From Pseudomonas asturiensis (GTDB lineage: Bacteria > Pseudomonadota > Gammaproteobacteria > Pseudomonadales > Pseudomonadaceae): a stretch of 64,000 bases of DNA. Shown here piece after piece: positions 52,896-62,729 of this stretch; the first letter of the stretch is position 1, and the number at the start of each line of letters is the position of its first letter. Location of the stretch: the NCBI RefSeq assembly GCF_900143095.1, contig NZ_FRDA01000012.1:1-64000 (forward strand), read 5' to 3'. A program made the position numbers and the translations under genes. Below the pieces are notes generated by a model. The model was not told where the DNA came from, did not search any database, and was given only the letters and a program-made list of their open reading frames with translations.

Positions 52896-54512
52896 ATGAG
52901 CCAACATTTTCAGCATGACGTACTGGTGATCGGCAGCGGCGCAGCGGGCTTGAGCCTGGCGCTGACTCTGCCCGAACATCTGCGCATCGCGGTCCTGAGC
53001 AAGGGCGATCTGTCCAACGGCTCGACATTCTGGGCTCAAGGCGGCGTGGCTGCTGTGCTTGACGACACAGACACGGTGCAATCCCACGTCGAGGACACCC
53101 TGAATGCCGGAGGCGGACTTTGCGATGAAGAGGCCGTGCGCTTCACCGTCGAACACAGCCGCGAAGCCATCCAGTGGCTGATCGATCAGGGTGTTCCGTT
53201 CACCCGTGGCGACCATGCTGACACCGAGGAAAGCGGCTTTGAGTTCCACCTGACCCGCGAAGGCGGCCACAGTCATCGCCGGATCATTCATGCCGCCGAC
53301 GCCACGGGCGCTGCCATTTTTCGCACGCTGCTCGAACAGGCCAGCAAACGACCGAACATCGAACTGCTTGAACAACGCGCCGCCATTGATCTGATCACCG
53401 AGCGCAGACTGGGACTGCAAGGCCAGCGCTGCCTGGGCGCCTACGTGCTCAATCGTACAACTGGCGAGGTCGACACCTACGGCGCCCGCTTCACGATTCT
53501 GGCCTCAGGCGGTGCGGCCAAGGTCTACCTGTACACCAGCAATCCGGATGGCGCCTGCGGCGATGGCATTGCCATGGCCTGGCGCTCCGGCTGCCGGGTG
53601 GCGAACCTGGAGTTCAACCAGTTCCACCCCACCTGCCTGTATCACCCACAGGCCAAGAGCTTTCTGATCACTGAAGCACTGCGCGGCGAAGGTGCCTACC
53701 TCAAGCTGCCGAACGGCGAGCGTTTCATGCCACGTTTCGACGAGCGGGCAGAACTGGCCCCGCGCGACATCGTGGCCCGCGCCATCGACCACGAGATGAA
53801 GCGCCTGGGTATCGACTGTGTCTACCTGGACATCAGCCACAAACCCGAAGCGTTCATCAAGAGCCACTTCCCGACGGTGTACGAACGCTGCCTCGAGTTC
53901 TCCATCGACATCACCCGGCAGCCGATCCCGGTGGTTCCTGCCGCGCACTACACCTGCGGCGGCGTGATGGTCGACAGCCACGGGCGCACTGATGTGCCCG
54001 GCCTGTATGCCATCGGCGAAACGAGTTTCACGGGGTTGCACGGTGCCAATCGCATGGCCAGCAACTCATTGCTCGAATGCTTCGTCTACGCACGCTCTGC
54101 GGCGGCGGACATTGAACAGCAGCTCGGTGATATCCGGATGCCGAGCAACCTGCCGGGCTGGGACGCCAGTCAGGTGACCGACTCCGATGAGGACGTCATC
54201 ATCGCGCACAACTGGGACGAGCTACGGCGATTCATGTGGGACTACGTCGGTATCGTGCGCACCAACAAGCGCCTGCAACGCGCACAGCATCGCGTACGAC
54301 TGCTGCTGGATGAAATCGACGAGTTCTACAGTAACTACAAGGTCAGCCGCGACCTGATCGAGCTGCGCAATCTGGCGCAAGTCGCCGAATTGATGATTCG
54401 CTCGGCAATGGACCGCAAGGAAAGCCGCGGCCTGCATTTCACGCTGGACTACCCGGATCTGTCGCCGCAGGCGCTGGACACTATTCTGATACCACCCACC
54501 TACGCCGGCTGA
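52896..54512 (+). CDS. nadB: L-aspartate oxidase
   Basis: 538-residue FAD enzyme, first step of NAD synthesis. FAD site VIGSGAAGLSLALTL near the N-terminus, the active-site HREGGHSHRRI region (here TREGGHSHRR), and AAHYTCGGVMVDSHGRTD. Full length. Its 3' end overlaps the convergent ygfX gene by 32 bases. Confidence 0.96.
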   Translation: MSQHFQHDVLVIGSGAAGLSLALTLPEHLRIAVLSKGDLSNGSTFWAQGGVAAVLDDTDTVQSHVEDTLNAGGGLCDEEAVRFTVEHSREAIQWLIDQGVPFTRGDHADTEESGFEFHLTREGGHSHRRIIHAADATGAAIFRTLLEQASKRPNIELLEQRAAIDLITERRLGLQGQRCLGAYVLNRTTGEVDTYGARFTILASGGAAKVYLYTSNPDGACGDGIAMAWRSGCRVANLEFNQFHPTCLYHPQAKSFLITEALRGEGAYLKLPNGERFMPRFDERAELAPRDIVARAIDHEMKRLGIDCVYLDISHKPEAFIKSHFPTVYERCLEFSIDITRQPIPVVPAAHYTCGGVMVDSHGRTDVPGLYAIGETSFTGLHGANRMASNSLLECFVYARSAAADIEQQLGDIRMPSNLPGWDASQVTDSDEDVIIAHNWDELRRFMWDYVGIVRTNKRLQRAQHRVRLLLDEIDEFYSNYKVSRDLIELRNLAQVAELMIRSAMDRKESRGLHFTLDYPDLSPQALDTILIPPTYAG

Positions 54513-54945
54513 ATTTCAGGCGTACGCGCAGACGTCGATGACCATCCGGCGTCAGCGCATCAAAGGGAATGCAGCAGCTGCTTACCCGCCGCGAAGGCCG
54601 CCCGGCACTGACGGTGCGAAAACGCAGAATCACCACCAGCGGCAGCGCCAGGCTGTCCTTGCATAACTGCACGGGCTGCCAGCCGCCCCGTTCGCTCCAC
54701 ACGCGCCACCCCTGATGATCACGCTGCAATCCACTGAACGCCGTGGCACCACGGAGCAGTATCGATCCAGGCAAAACCCGGATTGCATGCACAGCACAGA
54801 GCGCAACACCGACGGCTGCCGTCAGGGTTGCAATATCCATCCAGTACAGGGCAAACAGCGCCAGCACCTGGGCCGCGAGGTAGGCCGCCAGTAGCAGGCG
54901 AGAAGCCTGCCAGCGGCACTCGAAGCGATCATTTGGGCTGAACAC
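54481..54945 (-). CDS. YgfX-family membrane protein (CptA-like)
   Basis: 154-residue protein with two membrane helices (about residues 16-33 and 40-58) and a cytoplasmic beta-rich tail. It matches the YgfX/CptA family, the partner of SdhE/CptB, reported in E. coli as interacting with cytoskeletal proteins. Overlaps sdhE by 17 bases. The C-terminal codons are shared with the convergent nadB end. Confidence 0.85.
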   Translation of the reverse strand: MFSPNDRFECRWQASRLLLAAYLAAQVLALFALYWMDIATLTAAVGVALCAVHAIRVLPGSILLRGATAFSGLQRDHQGWRVWSERGGWQPVQLCKDSLALPLVVILRFRTVSAGRPSRRVSSCCIPFDALTPDGHRRLRVRLKFSRRRWVVSE

Positions 54946-55183
54946 GGTCCAGAATCATGCGAACCATGCGCTGCAATTCAGCATCTTCGGACTCGGCACG
55001 CTGCATGAACCAGCCGAACATGTCCTGATCCTCGCACGTCAGCAGACGGCGATACAGATCGCGGTCCACGTCGTCCAGATGTGGATAGACCTCGCGAACG
55101 AACGGCACCAGCAGCACGTCCAGTTCAAGCATGCCGCGACGGCTGTGCCAGTAAAGGCGGTTGAGTTCAACGTCTTCGACCAT
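54929..55183 (-). CDS. sdhE: FAD assembly factor SdhE
   Basis: 84-residue helical protein with the signature RRGMLELD (RGxxE), needed for covalent attachment of FAD to succinate dehydrogenase. ATG 55183 is preceded by GAGGAG; the frame open upstream to 55339 is not used. Translated with ygfX. Confidence 0.94.
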   Translation of the reverse strand: MVEDVELNRLYWHSRRGMLELDVLLVPFVREVYPHLDDVDRDLYRRLLTCEDQDMFGWFMQRAESEDAELQRMVRMILDRVQPK

Positions 55184-55324
55184 GGAGCGCTCCTCAAAGT
55201 AGGCGGCGAGTATACAGCCGTGAGACGACTGAGCGAATCGCGCAATGGTCGCAGCAGTTTTCATGTAGCCGTATTCATATTCATGACTGGGCACTATGAT
55301 GTGCCCCAGACTTTTCCATTTGCG

Positions 55325-56272
55325 ATGACCATGGCCCACTCAGCTTTCTTCTGCACGCTATCCCATGAGGGCGTTCTTGCCGTTCGCGGCGTGGATGCCA
55401 GCAAGTTTCTGCAGGGACAATTGACCTGCAACTTCAATTATCTGAGCGACGACCGGTCCAGCCTCGGTGCCCGCTGCACCCAGAAAGGCCGGATGCAGTC
55501 CAGCTTCCGGGTCCTGCTGGAAGGCGACGGATGCCTGCTGGCCATGGCGCTGGAGCTGATCGAGCCGCAATTGCTGGACCTGCGCAAATACGCCGTGTTC
55601 TCCAAATCGAAGCTGACCGACGAAAGTGCGGCCTGGGTACGCTTTGGCCTGCACAATGGCGACGGCGCGCTGGTCAGCCTGGGGCTCGACCTGGCGCAGG
55701 AAACCGACTCGGTGACACGTGCCAATGATCTTATCGCGATTCGCGTGTCACCTTTGCGAGCCGAACTCTGGGTTCGCGCCGAACAGGCCGGCACCGTGCA
55801 GTCACGGCTTGCCTCGCAACTCAGTGAAGGCACGCTCAATGACTGGCTGCTTGGCCAGATCGATGCAGGCATCGGCCAGGTGTTCGCCGAAACCCGCGAA
55901 GAGTTCATCCCGCAGATGATCAACCTGCAGGCGGTGGGCGGGGTCAGCTTCAAGAAAGGCTGCTACACCGGGCAGGAAATCGTGGCGCGCATGCAGTATC
56001 TGGGCAAGCTCAAGCGCAGGCTGTACCGACTGTCGATGCAGGGCAGCGAAGTTCCAGCGCCAGGGGCGCCGCTGTTTTCGCCCGTGCATGCAAGTGCCGT
56101 AGGCAACGTTGTACTCGCGGCGCGGTCAGAGCAGGGTATCGAGCTGTTGGCCGTCCTGCAGGCCGATGCAGCAGAAAGCGCTCAGGTGCACCTCGGCGCT
56201 GCCGATGGTCCGGCCCTGCAATTGCGTGAACTTCCCTACATTCTGGACAGCAAGCTCGAAACGCAGCGCTGA
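55325..56272 (+). CDS. ygfZ: folate-binding YgfZ protein
   Basis: 315-residue GcvT-like protein with the conserved KGCYTGQE motif, involved in Fe-S cluster maintenance with tetrahydrofolate. The ATG at 55325 is used (55331 also possible); the longer frame starting at 55079 overlaps sdhE on the other strand. Divergent from sdhE. Confidence 0.93.
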   Translation: MTMAHSAFFCTLSHEGVLAVRGVDASKFLQGQLTCNFNYLSDDRSSLGARCTQKGRMQSSFRVLLEGDGCLLAMALELIEPQLLDLRKYAVFSKSKLTDESAAWVRFGLHNGDGALVSLGLDLAQETDSVTRANDLIAIRVSPLRAELWVRAEQAGTVQSRLASQLSEGTLNDWLLGQIDAGIGQVFAETREEFIPQMINLQAVGGVSFKKGCYTGQEIVARMQYLGKLKRRLYRLSMQGSEVPAPGAPLFSPVHASAVGNVVLAARSEQGIELLAVLQADAAESAQVHLGAADGPALQLRELPYILDSKLETQR

Positions 56273-56381
56273 AACGAACGAACGCTTCCAGGATCCTACT
56301 GTCATTAAAGCGACCCAGCATCCTGGCGCTCACTGAGCGCCAGAAAGACTCTGGACACCCCTAAAGGCTGCGAGACGCAAC

Positions 56382-57203
56382 ATGAGCAAGATGGCTGACG
56401 AGGTGCAGAGAAATTTGATCAAGGCCATCGACAGAGATGCCTTGTTTCTGCCAACCCTGCCCGAAGTAGCACTGAAAATCCGCCTTGCCGCTGAAGACAC
56501 TGAAATCAGTATCGCCGCACTGAGCAAGGTCATCGGTAGCGATACCGCGCTGTCCGCTCGCCTCATAAAAGTGGCGAACAGTCCGTTGCTGCGACCCAAT
56601 TTCGAGGTCAGCGACGTCAACACAGCGATTCGCCGTCTGGGCGTCAATTACACCTGCAATCTGGCCATTGGCCTGGTCGTGGAGCAAATGTTCCATGCCA
56701 AGTCGGAAGTCATCGAACAGAAGATGCGCGAGATCTGGAAGCAGAGCCTGCAGGTCGCCGGAATAAGCTATTACCTGTGCCAGCAATACACCAACCTGAA
56801 GCCGGACCAGGCCACGCTGGCCGGGCTGATTCACCTGATCGGGATTTTGCCGATCCTGACCTATGCCGAAGACCATTTCGATCTGTTGGCCGACCCTGTC
56901 AGCCTCAATCATGTGATCGACAACATTCATCCGGTGATCGGCGAACGCTTGCTGCGTTCCTGGGACTTCCCTGAGCCACTGGCCAGCGTGCCAGGTAAGT
57001 TCCAGGACTTCACCCGCGTATCCAGAAGCCCCGATTACATTGACCTGGTGCAGGTCGCGGCGCTGCACATCCACAAGAACACCGACCATCCGTTCAGTCA
57101 GATCGACATCGCAGATTTGCCCGCCTACAGCCAGCTGCGGCTAAGCAGGGCCAACGGCATGCTCAGTGCCGAAATGGATGACGCCAAGGACATGCTCTAC
57201 TGA
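56382..57203 (+). CDS. HDOD-domain protein
   Basis: 273-residue protein of one HDOD domain: LPEVALKIRLAAED, VIGSDTALSARLIKVANSP, GLIHLIGILPI. HDOD proteins are regulatory, lacking full HD hydrolase residues, often in signal transduction or motility. No other domain. It is convergent with the sensor kinase, overlapping by seven bases. Confidence 0.9.
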   Translation: MSKMADEVQRNLIKAIDRDALFLPTLPEVALKIRLAAEDTEISIAALSKVIGSDTALSARLIKVANSPLLRPNFEVSDVNTAIRRLGVNYTCNLAIGLVVEQMFHAKSEVIEQKMREIWKQSLQVAGISYYLCQQYTNLKPDQATLAGLIHLIGILPILTYAEDHFDLLADPVSLNHVIDNIHPVIGERLLRSWDFPEPLASVPGKFQDFTRVSRSPDYIDLVQVAALHIHKNTDHPFSQIDIADLPAYSQLRLSRANGMLSAEMDDAKDMLY

Positions 57204-58588
57204 GCCTGAGCCATACCAAAGCTGACCCTGACCTTCAAACCACGCTCAACGCCATCGTGCAGGGAGATACGGGCAAGATGCGCCCGACAGATCTCCCCGA
57301 CAATCGCCAGCCCCAGCCCGGCACCACTGCCCTGCTGACTGCGCCGGTAGAAGCGCTCGAAGACGCGTTCACGCTCGGCCTGCGGAATACCGGGGCCGTC
57401 GTCTTCGACTTCCAGAATGCCCGGCGCGTAGACGCGCAGCACCACGTTGCCGCCAGACGGCGTATGGGCCAGCGCGTTGTCGATGAGGTTACTCAACAGC
57501 TCGTTGAGCAGCGTCGGCTCGCCTCTCAGCCAGACTGGCTCGTCAGCCTCCAGCGCCAGCGCCACGCCGCGTGAATGCGCCAGCGGTGCCATTGCCATCC
57601 CTAGCTCCCGTGCCAGCTGACTCAGATCCAGCTGTTGTGCGCCGCCCTCGGCAATCGCTCGGGCTCCGTTTTCGATACGCGCCAGCGACAACAACTGATT
57701 GGCCAGGTGGGTCAGACGATCGGTGCCCAGTGCTGCGGATTCAAGTGTGGTGCGCCATTGCTGCGGATCGCGCTCGCGCAAGCCCAGTTCCACACGCGCC
57801 TTGAGAGCCGCCAACGGCGTGCGCAACTCATGCGCAGCATCGGCGATAAACTGCGCCTGACGCTCGAACTGCAGGCGCAGACGCTCGGTGAAATGGTTGA
57901 GCGCCCCGACCAGTGGTCGCAATTCGTGCTGCACCTCGACCATGGGCAGCGCTCGCAGATCGTCGGGCTGGCGCTCTTCAACGGCGGTGCGCAAACGCTC
58001 CAGCGGGCGCAACGCGGCACTGACCGTAAACCACACCAGCAGCAAGGCACCACCGCCCAGCATACCCAGACGCAGCAAGGTATCAGCCATCAGGCTGCGG
58101 GCCATGCCCTTGCGCGCTTCCTGGGTTTCGGCCACGCGGATTTCCGCCATGCCGTTCATGCCTGGGTCGGTGACGGGCTTGAGCATACTCACGACCCGCA
58201 CATCCTGACCTTGGTACGTGCCGTTGTAGAATTTGGCGAGCGCCGGATAATCATCCGTACGCAAGGTGCCTGGCGGTGGCGAAGGCAGGTTTTCGTAGCC
58301 GGAAATCAGCTTCTGTCTAGTATCGTTGACTTGATAGTAAATCCGGCCTTCGCTGTCGTTGGCAAAGGTATCCAGCGCCACGTAAGGAATGTCGGCGCTC
58401 AGCGTGCCATCGCGCTGAGTCAGGCCGGCCGCGATGGTTCGTGCCGAGGCCAGCAGGGTGCGGTCGTAGGCGGTATCGGCCACTTCACGCCCGTTCCAGT
58501 AAGCGCTCATGCCGCTGGCCAGCATCAATACGACCAGCAACAGCGCAAGGTTCCACAACAATCGCCAGCGCAGGCTGTCGTTAATCAT
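57197..58588 (-). CDS. tctE: TctE-like sensor histidine kinase
   Basis: 463-residue membrane kinase. Helix 1 at about residues 12-30, a periplasmic sensor domain, helix 2 at about 180-200, HAMP-like linker, phospho-acceptor His in DAAHELRTPLAALKAR, and N, G1 (DDGPGIP) and G2 ATPase boxes. Its start overlaps the response-regulator gene by eight bases. Divergent tctCBA imply it senses citrate or another tricarboxylate. Confidence 0.9.
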   Translation of the reverse strand: MINDSLRWRLLWNLALLLVVLMLASGMSAYWNGREVADTAYDRTLLASARTIAAGLTQRDGTLSADIPYVALDTFANDSEGRIYYQVNDTRQKLISGYENLPSPPPGTLRTDDYPALAKFYNGTYQGQDVRVVSMLKPVTDPGMNGMAEIRVAETQEARKGMARSLMADTLLRLGMLGGGALLLVWFTVSAALRPLERLRTAVEERQPDDLRALPMVEVQHELRPLVGALNHFTERLRLQFERQAQFIADAAHELRTPLAALKARVELGLRERDPQQWRTTLESAALGTDRLTHLANQLLSLARIENGARAIAEGGAQQLDLSQLARELGMAMAPLAHSRGVALALEADEPVWLRGEPTLLNELLSNLIDNALAHTPSGGNVVLRVYAPGILEVEDDGPGIPQAERERVFERFYRRSQQGSGAGLGLAIVGEICRAHLARISLHDGVERGLKVRVSFGMAQAQ

Positions 58589-59252
58589 CGCGACTTTCCA
58601 ACAGATACCCCAAACCACGAAAGGTCACGATGGCCACCGAATGCCCGTCGAGCTTCTTGCGCAGACGGTGCACGTAGATTTCGATGGCGTCAGGGCTGGC
58701 CTCTTCATCCAGTCCAAAAACATGTGCGGCCAGTTGCTCTTTACTCATGACCCTGCCCGGCCTTGCGATCAGCGCTTCAAGCACGGCCTGTTCGCGGGAC
58801 GTCAGGGTCAGCAGTTCGTCACCGAGTGTGAAACGCCGTGTATCCAGGTCGTACGTCAGCACACCGCAGCGTTGCTGCCGCTCGCCGCCCAGCACACTGC
58901 GGCGCAACAGCGCCTTGACCCGCGCTTCAAGCTCGGACAACTCAAATGGTTTGGCCAGGTAGTCGTCGGCGCCCAGATTCAGCCCGTGAACCCGGTCCTT
59001 GACGTCGCTGCGCGCGGTCAGCATCAAGACGGGCAGATTCTTGCTGCGCGCTCGCAGGCGGGCAAGCACTTCAAAGCCATCCATGCGCGGCAGTCCGACA
59101 TCCAGAATGGCGACGGCGTACTCCTCGCTGGTCAGTGCCAGGTCGGCAGCGACGCCGTCGTGCAAGACGTCGACCGTCAAACCTGCACTCTTGAGCGCCT
59201 GCGCGACACTTTCAGCCAGTTGCAGATGATCTTCCACAAGAAGAACCCGCAT
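58581..59252 (-). CDS. tctD: TctD-like response regulator
   Basis: 223-residue OmpR-family regulator with phospho-acceptor D51 (VAILDVGLPRMDGF), conserved Lys in DYLAKPFELSEL, and a C-terminal winged helix (EIYVHRLRKKLDG). First gene of the tctDE pair. Two direct repeats with 11-base period lie between it and tctC and are candidate binding sites. Confidence 0.92.
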   Translation of the reverse strand: MRVLLVEDHLQLAESVAQALKSAGLTVDVLHDGVAADLALTSEEYAVAILDVGLPRMDGFEVLARLRARSKNLPVLMLTARSDVKDRVHGLNLGADDYLAKPFELSELEARVKALLRRSVLGGERQQRCGVLTYDLDTRRFTLGDELLTLTSREQAVLEALIARPGRVMSKEQLAAHVFGLDEEASPDAIEIYVHRLRKKLDGHSVAIVTFRGLGYLLESRDD

Positions 59253-59713
59253 CGCCGTCTCCTGTTTGTCGGTGTTGTCATGTTGTTATTGAGGCGTGTG
59301 AAGGCGGAGTTTACAGGCGTGTCGCCCGCTGTGAAGCACTGAAACAGCTCAACGCGCCTGGACGCCGATCTGAAAGGTAACTGAAAGGTTCGTCGTTTAG
59401 CATCGCGATACGACCCGACAAAGGGTACGTAAACAAGGCGCCCGGATGCGTCTGAAAATAAAAACAATAAGTTGGTCAATGGAGTCACGACATGTCTACG
59501 CCCTCTCAGGCCAGGCAGCGCATCTATTGCGCTCCCCTCTCGACCGCTACAGGTCGATCCCCCGCACCCGCACCTCTCCAGACGTTCGATGCAGCCTGCT
59601 GCAGCGCCGCCAGCGTTCGCGTGTCCGTCACGTCATCGAATGCACCTGACCGACATCCCTTGAGCTGAACAGCTTTCCACATCCAAAAACAAAAACACCT
59701 CAGGAGACTGCAC
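59253..59713. other. tctD-tctC intergenic region
   Basis: 461 bases. It contains the direct repeats at 59370-59389 and a 58-codon frame from ATG 59492 with GGAG upstream but no recognisable product. In P. aeruginosa an outer-membrane porin gene (opdH) lies at this place; none is present here. Confidence 0.5.
59370..59389. promoter_or_regulatory. tandem repeats, putative TctD site
   Basis: CTGAAAGGT occurs at 59370 and again at 59381, exactly 11 bases apart. OmpR-type regulators commonly bind direct repeats with one helical turn spacing, and the site lies between tctD and tctC. Confidence 0.6.
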
Positions 59714-60691
59714 ATGAAATTTTCCCTGCGTCAGGTAGCCATGACCGCCGGCTGCATGCTGGTTGCCACTCAGTTGCTGGCCGAGCCCAAACGCCCTGAA
59801 TGCATCGCACCGGCATCGCCGGGTGGCGGTTTCGACCTGACCTGCAAACTGGTGCAGAGCGCGTTGATCAACGAGAAAATTCTCAGCACGCCGATGCGCG
59901 TGACTTACATGCCTGGTGGCGTGGGTGCTGTGGCGTACAACGCCGTGGTCGCTCAGCGTCCCGCCGATGCCGGTACGCTGGTGGCCTGGTCCAGCGGTTC
60001 GCTGCTCAATCTGGCGCAAGGCAAGTTCGGGCGTTTCGATGAAAACGCCGTGCGCTGGCTGGCGGCAGTCGGCACCAGTTACGGTGCCATCGCGGTCAAG
60101 AGCGACTCCCCATACCGCAACCTCGACGACCTGGTCAAAGCGCTCAAGGCCGACCCGAGCAAAGTGGTGATCGGGTCAGGTGGCACGGTCGGCAGCCAGG
60201 ACTGGATGCAGACGGCACTCATCGCCAAGGCGGCCGGCATCAACCCGCGTGCGCTGCGATACGTTGCCCTTGAAGGCGGAGGCGAAATTGCCACCGCCCT
60301 GCTCGGCGGTCACATTCAGGTCGGCAGCACCGACATCTCCGACTCCATGCCACATATCCTCAGCGGCGACATGCGTCTGTTGGCCGTGTTTGCCGAGAAA
60401 CGCATCGACGAACCGGAAATGAAAGACATTCCGACCGCCAAGGAACAGGGCTACGACATTGTCTGGCCGGTGGTGCGTGGCTTCTACCTCGGGCCGAAGG
60501 TAAGCGACGAAGACTACAACTGGTGGAAAGCGTCGTTCGACAAAGTGCTGGCCTCGGAAGACTTCGCCAAGTTGCGTGACCAGCGCGAGCTGTTCCCGTT
60601 TGCGATGACCGGCCAGGAGCTGGACACCTACGTCAAGAAACAGGTGGCCGACTACAAGCTGATGGCCAAGGAATTCGGCCTGATTCAGTAA
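59714..60691 (+). CDS. tctC: tricarboxylate-binding protein TctC
   Basis: 325-residue periplasmic binding protein of the Bug/TctC family, with signal peptide (VAMTAGCMLVATQLLA) and the PASPGGGFDLTC substrate loop. GGAG precedes the ATG. It captures citrate or related acids for TctAB. Confidence 0.93.
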   Translation: MKFSLRQVAMTAGCMLVATQLLAEPKRPECIAPASPGGGFDLTCKLVQSALINEKILSTPMRVTYMPGGVGAVAYNAVVAQRPADAGTLVAWSSGSLLNLAQGKFGRFDENAVRWLAAVGTSYGAIAVKSDSPYRNLDDLVKALKADPSKVVIGSGGTVGSQDWMQTALIAKAAGINPRALRYVALEGGGEIATALLGGHIQVGSTDISDSMPHILSGDMRLLAVFAEKRIDEPEMKDIPTAKEQGYDIVWPVVRGFYLGPKVSDEDYNWWKASFDKVLASEDFAKLRDQRELFPFAMTGQELDTYVKKQVADYKLMAKEFGLIQ

Positions 60692-60753
60692 TTGCACCCA
60701 ATTGACTGACATGCGGTTGCGCCCGCACTGCGGGCGCGACTCAGGAGCTTTTC

Positions 60754-61212
60754 ATGGTCATACAACGCATTTTTGCGGGCGTCCTGCTATTGGTCTGCAT
60801 CGGCCTGGCCCTCATGGCCTGGCCCTACCAGGCGCCCTTTTCCTACGAACCGGTCGGCCCTCGGGCGTTTCCACTGCTGATGCTCGGCTTGATGGGTGCT
60901 GCCCTGCTGTACCTGCTGATTCGTCCCACGCCCCTCGTACACAGTGAAGACGAGCCGCCGCTGGACCGCGAAACGCTGGTCAAGATCGGCATCTGCATCG
61001 CCTTGCTGCTGGTGTTCGCCGGCCTGTTCGAACCGCTGGGCTTCATTCTCAGCAGCATCCTGATCGGCATTCCCATGGCGCGCCTGTACGGCGGGCGCTG
61101 GGTACCCAGTGTGGTGGTGGTGATTCTGATGAGCGTCGGCCTTTACCTGCTGTTCGATAAAGCCATGGACGTTCCCTTGCCTTTGGGCCTGCTCAGCGTT
61201 CTGGAGAATTAA
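60754..61212 (+). CDS. tctB: TctB small membrane subunit
   Basis: 152-residue membrane protein with four predicted helices and the family segment GPRAFPLLM near the start. Ends two bases before tctA, so co-translated. Confidence 0.92.
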   Translation: MVIQRIFAGVLLLVCIGLALMAWPYQAPFSYEPVGPRAFPLLMLGLMGAALLYLLIRPTPLVHSEDEPPLDRETLVKIGICIALLLVFAGLFEPLGFILSSILIGIPMARLYGGRWVPSVVVVILMSVGLYLLFDKAMDVPLPLGLLSVLEN

Positions 61213-61214
61213 AC

Positions 61215-62729
61215 GTGGATACTTTCAGCTATCTGGGCCAGGGCTTCGGCGTTGCCCTTACCCCTTACAACCTCATCACGGCACTGTCGGGCACGTTGAT
61301 CGGTACCATCGTCGGCCTGCTGCCGGGGCTGGGCCCGATCAACGGCGTGGCGCTGCTGATTCCCATCGCATTTGCACTCGGTTTGCCACCTGAATCAGCC
61401 TTGATTCTGCTGGCCGCCGTGTACCTGGGCTGCGAGTACGGCGGTCGTATCAGCTCGATTCTGCTGAACATTCCGGGCGAAGCGTCCACCGTGATGACCA
61501 CGCTGGACGGCTATCCGATGGCACGCAAGGGTCTGGCAGGTGTTGCATTGTCACTGTCGGCCTGGAGTTCGTTCATCGGCGCCTTTATTGCCACCTGCGG
61601 CATGGTGCTGTTCGCGCCGCTGCTGGCCAAGTGGGCGATAGCCTTTGGTCCTGCGGAGTATTTCGTGCTGATGGTCTTCGCCATTGTCTGCCTGGGCGGG
61701 ATGGCCGGTGACAAACCGCTCAAGACCTTTATTGCGGCACTGATCGGGCTGTTTCTGTCAGCCATCGGGATCGATGCCAACAGCGGCGTGTACCGCTTCA
61801 CGGGCGACAATATCCATCTGGCCGACGGCATCCAGTTCGTTGTGCTGGTGCTGGGCCTGTTTTCGATCAGCGAGATTCTGTTGCTGCTGGAGAAGACCCA
61901 TCGCGGTCAAGAGGCGGTCAAAGCCACCGGACGCATGATGTTCAACCTCAAGGAAGCGGCGGCAGTGTTCACGGTGAACATTCGTTGCGGCCTGATGGGT
62001 TTTATCCTCGGCGTATTGCCGGGCGCAGGCGCAACACTTGCCAGCGCCGTTGCCTACATGACCGAGAAACGTATCGCAGGCCCCACCGGCACGTTCGGTC
62101 AAGGTGACATGCGCGGTCTGGCGGCCCCTGAAACCGCCATTGGCGCAACGGCCTGCGGCGCACTGGTGCCAATGCTGACCCTGGGCGTTCCGGGTTCCGG
62201 CACCACAGCGGTGATGATCGGCGCACTGTCGCTCTACAACATCACGCCGGGCCCGATGCTGTTCCAACAGCAACCGGACATCGTCTGGGGCCTGATCGCT
62301 TCGCTGTTCATCGCCAACATCATGCTGGTGATTCTGAACATACCGATGATCCGCATCTTCACCCGCATCCTCGCGGTGCCGAACTGGGCGCTGGTGCCGG
62401 TCATTGCGATCATCACCGGGATCGGCGTCTACGCCGTACACGCCACCACCTTCGACCTGTTCCTGATGGTCGGCATCGGCATCTTCGGTTACATCCTGCG
62501 CAAGCTGGATTTCCCGCTGTCGCCAATTCTGCTCGGGTTCATTCTGGGCGGTCTGATGGAGCAGAACCTGCGTCGCGCGCTGTCGATCTCCAACGGCGAA
62601 CTGGGGATTCTCTGGGCAAGCCCCATCACCCTCGGTGTCTGGGTACTGACTGTGCTCATGCTGCTGTTCCCGTTGATCCGTATCTGGCGCAAGCGTGCCA
62701 GCCAGCGTGCTGCCGTGGCTGATGTCTGA
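61215..62729 (+). CDS. tctA: TctA large membrane subunit
   Basis: 504-residue permease with about twelve helices; landmarks are GTLIGTIVGLLPGLGPINGVALL and GVLPGAGATLASAVAYMTEK, plus GVPGSGTTAVM. GTG 61215 is the start. With TctB it forms the ion-driven transporter fed by TctC. Its end overlaps the AbrB-family gene by eight bases. Confidence 0.94.
   Translation: MDTFSYLGQGFGVALTPYNLITALSGTLIGTIVGLLPGLGPINGVALLIPIAFALGLPPESALILLAAVYLGCEYGGRISSILLNIPGEASTVMTTLDGYPMARKGLAGVALSLSAWSSFIGAFIATCGMVLFAPLLAKWAIAFGPAEYFVLMVFAIVCLGGMAGDKPLKTFIAALIGLFLSAIGIDANSGVYRFTGDNIHLADGIQFVVLVLGLFSISEILLLLEKTHRGQEAVKATGRMMFNLKEAAAVFTVNIRCGLMGFILGVLPGAGATLASAVAYMTEKRIAGPTGTFGQGDMRGLAAPETAIGATACGALVPMLTLGVPGSGTTAVMIGALSLYNITPGPMLFQQQPDIVWGLIASLFIANIMLVILNIPMIRIFTRILAVPNWALVPVIAIITGIGVYAVHATTFDLFLMVGIGIFGYILRKLDFPLSPILLGFILGGLMEQNLRRALSISNGELGILWASPITLGVWVLTVLMLLFPLIRIWRKRASQRAAVADV

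Noticed and set aside
59492..59668. 58-codon frame before tctC
   Set aside because: It has GGAG upstream but a low-complexity Ser/Ala/Pro composition and no recognisable product; could be a leader peptide but evidence is too weak.
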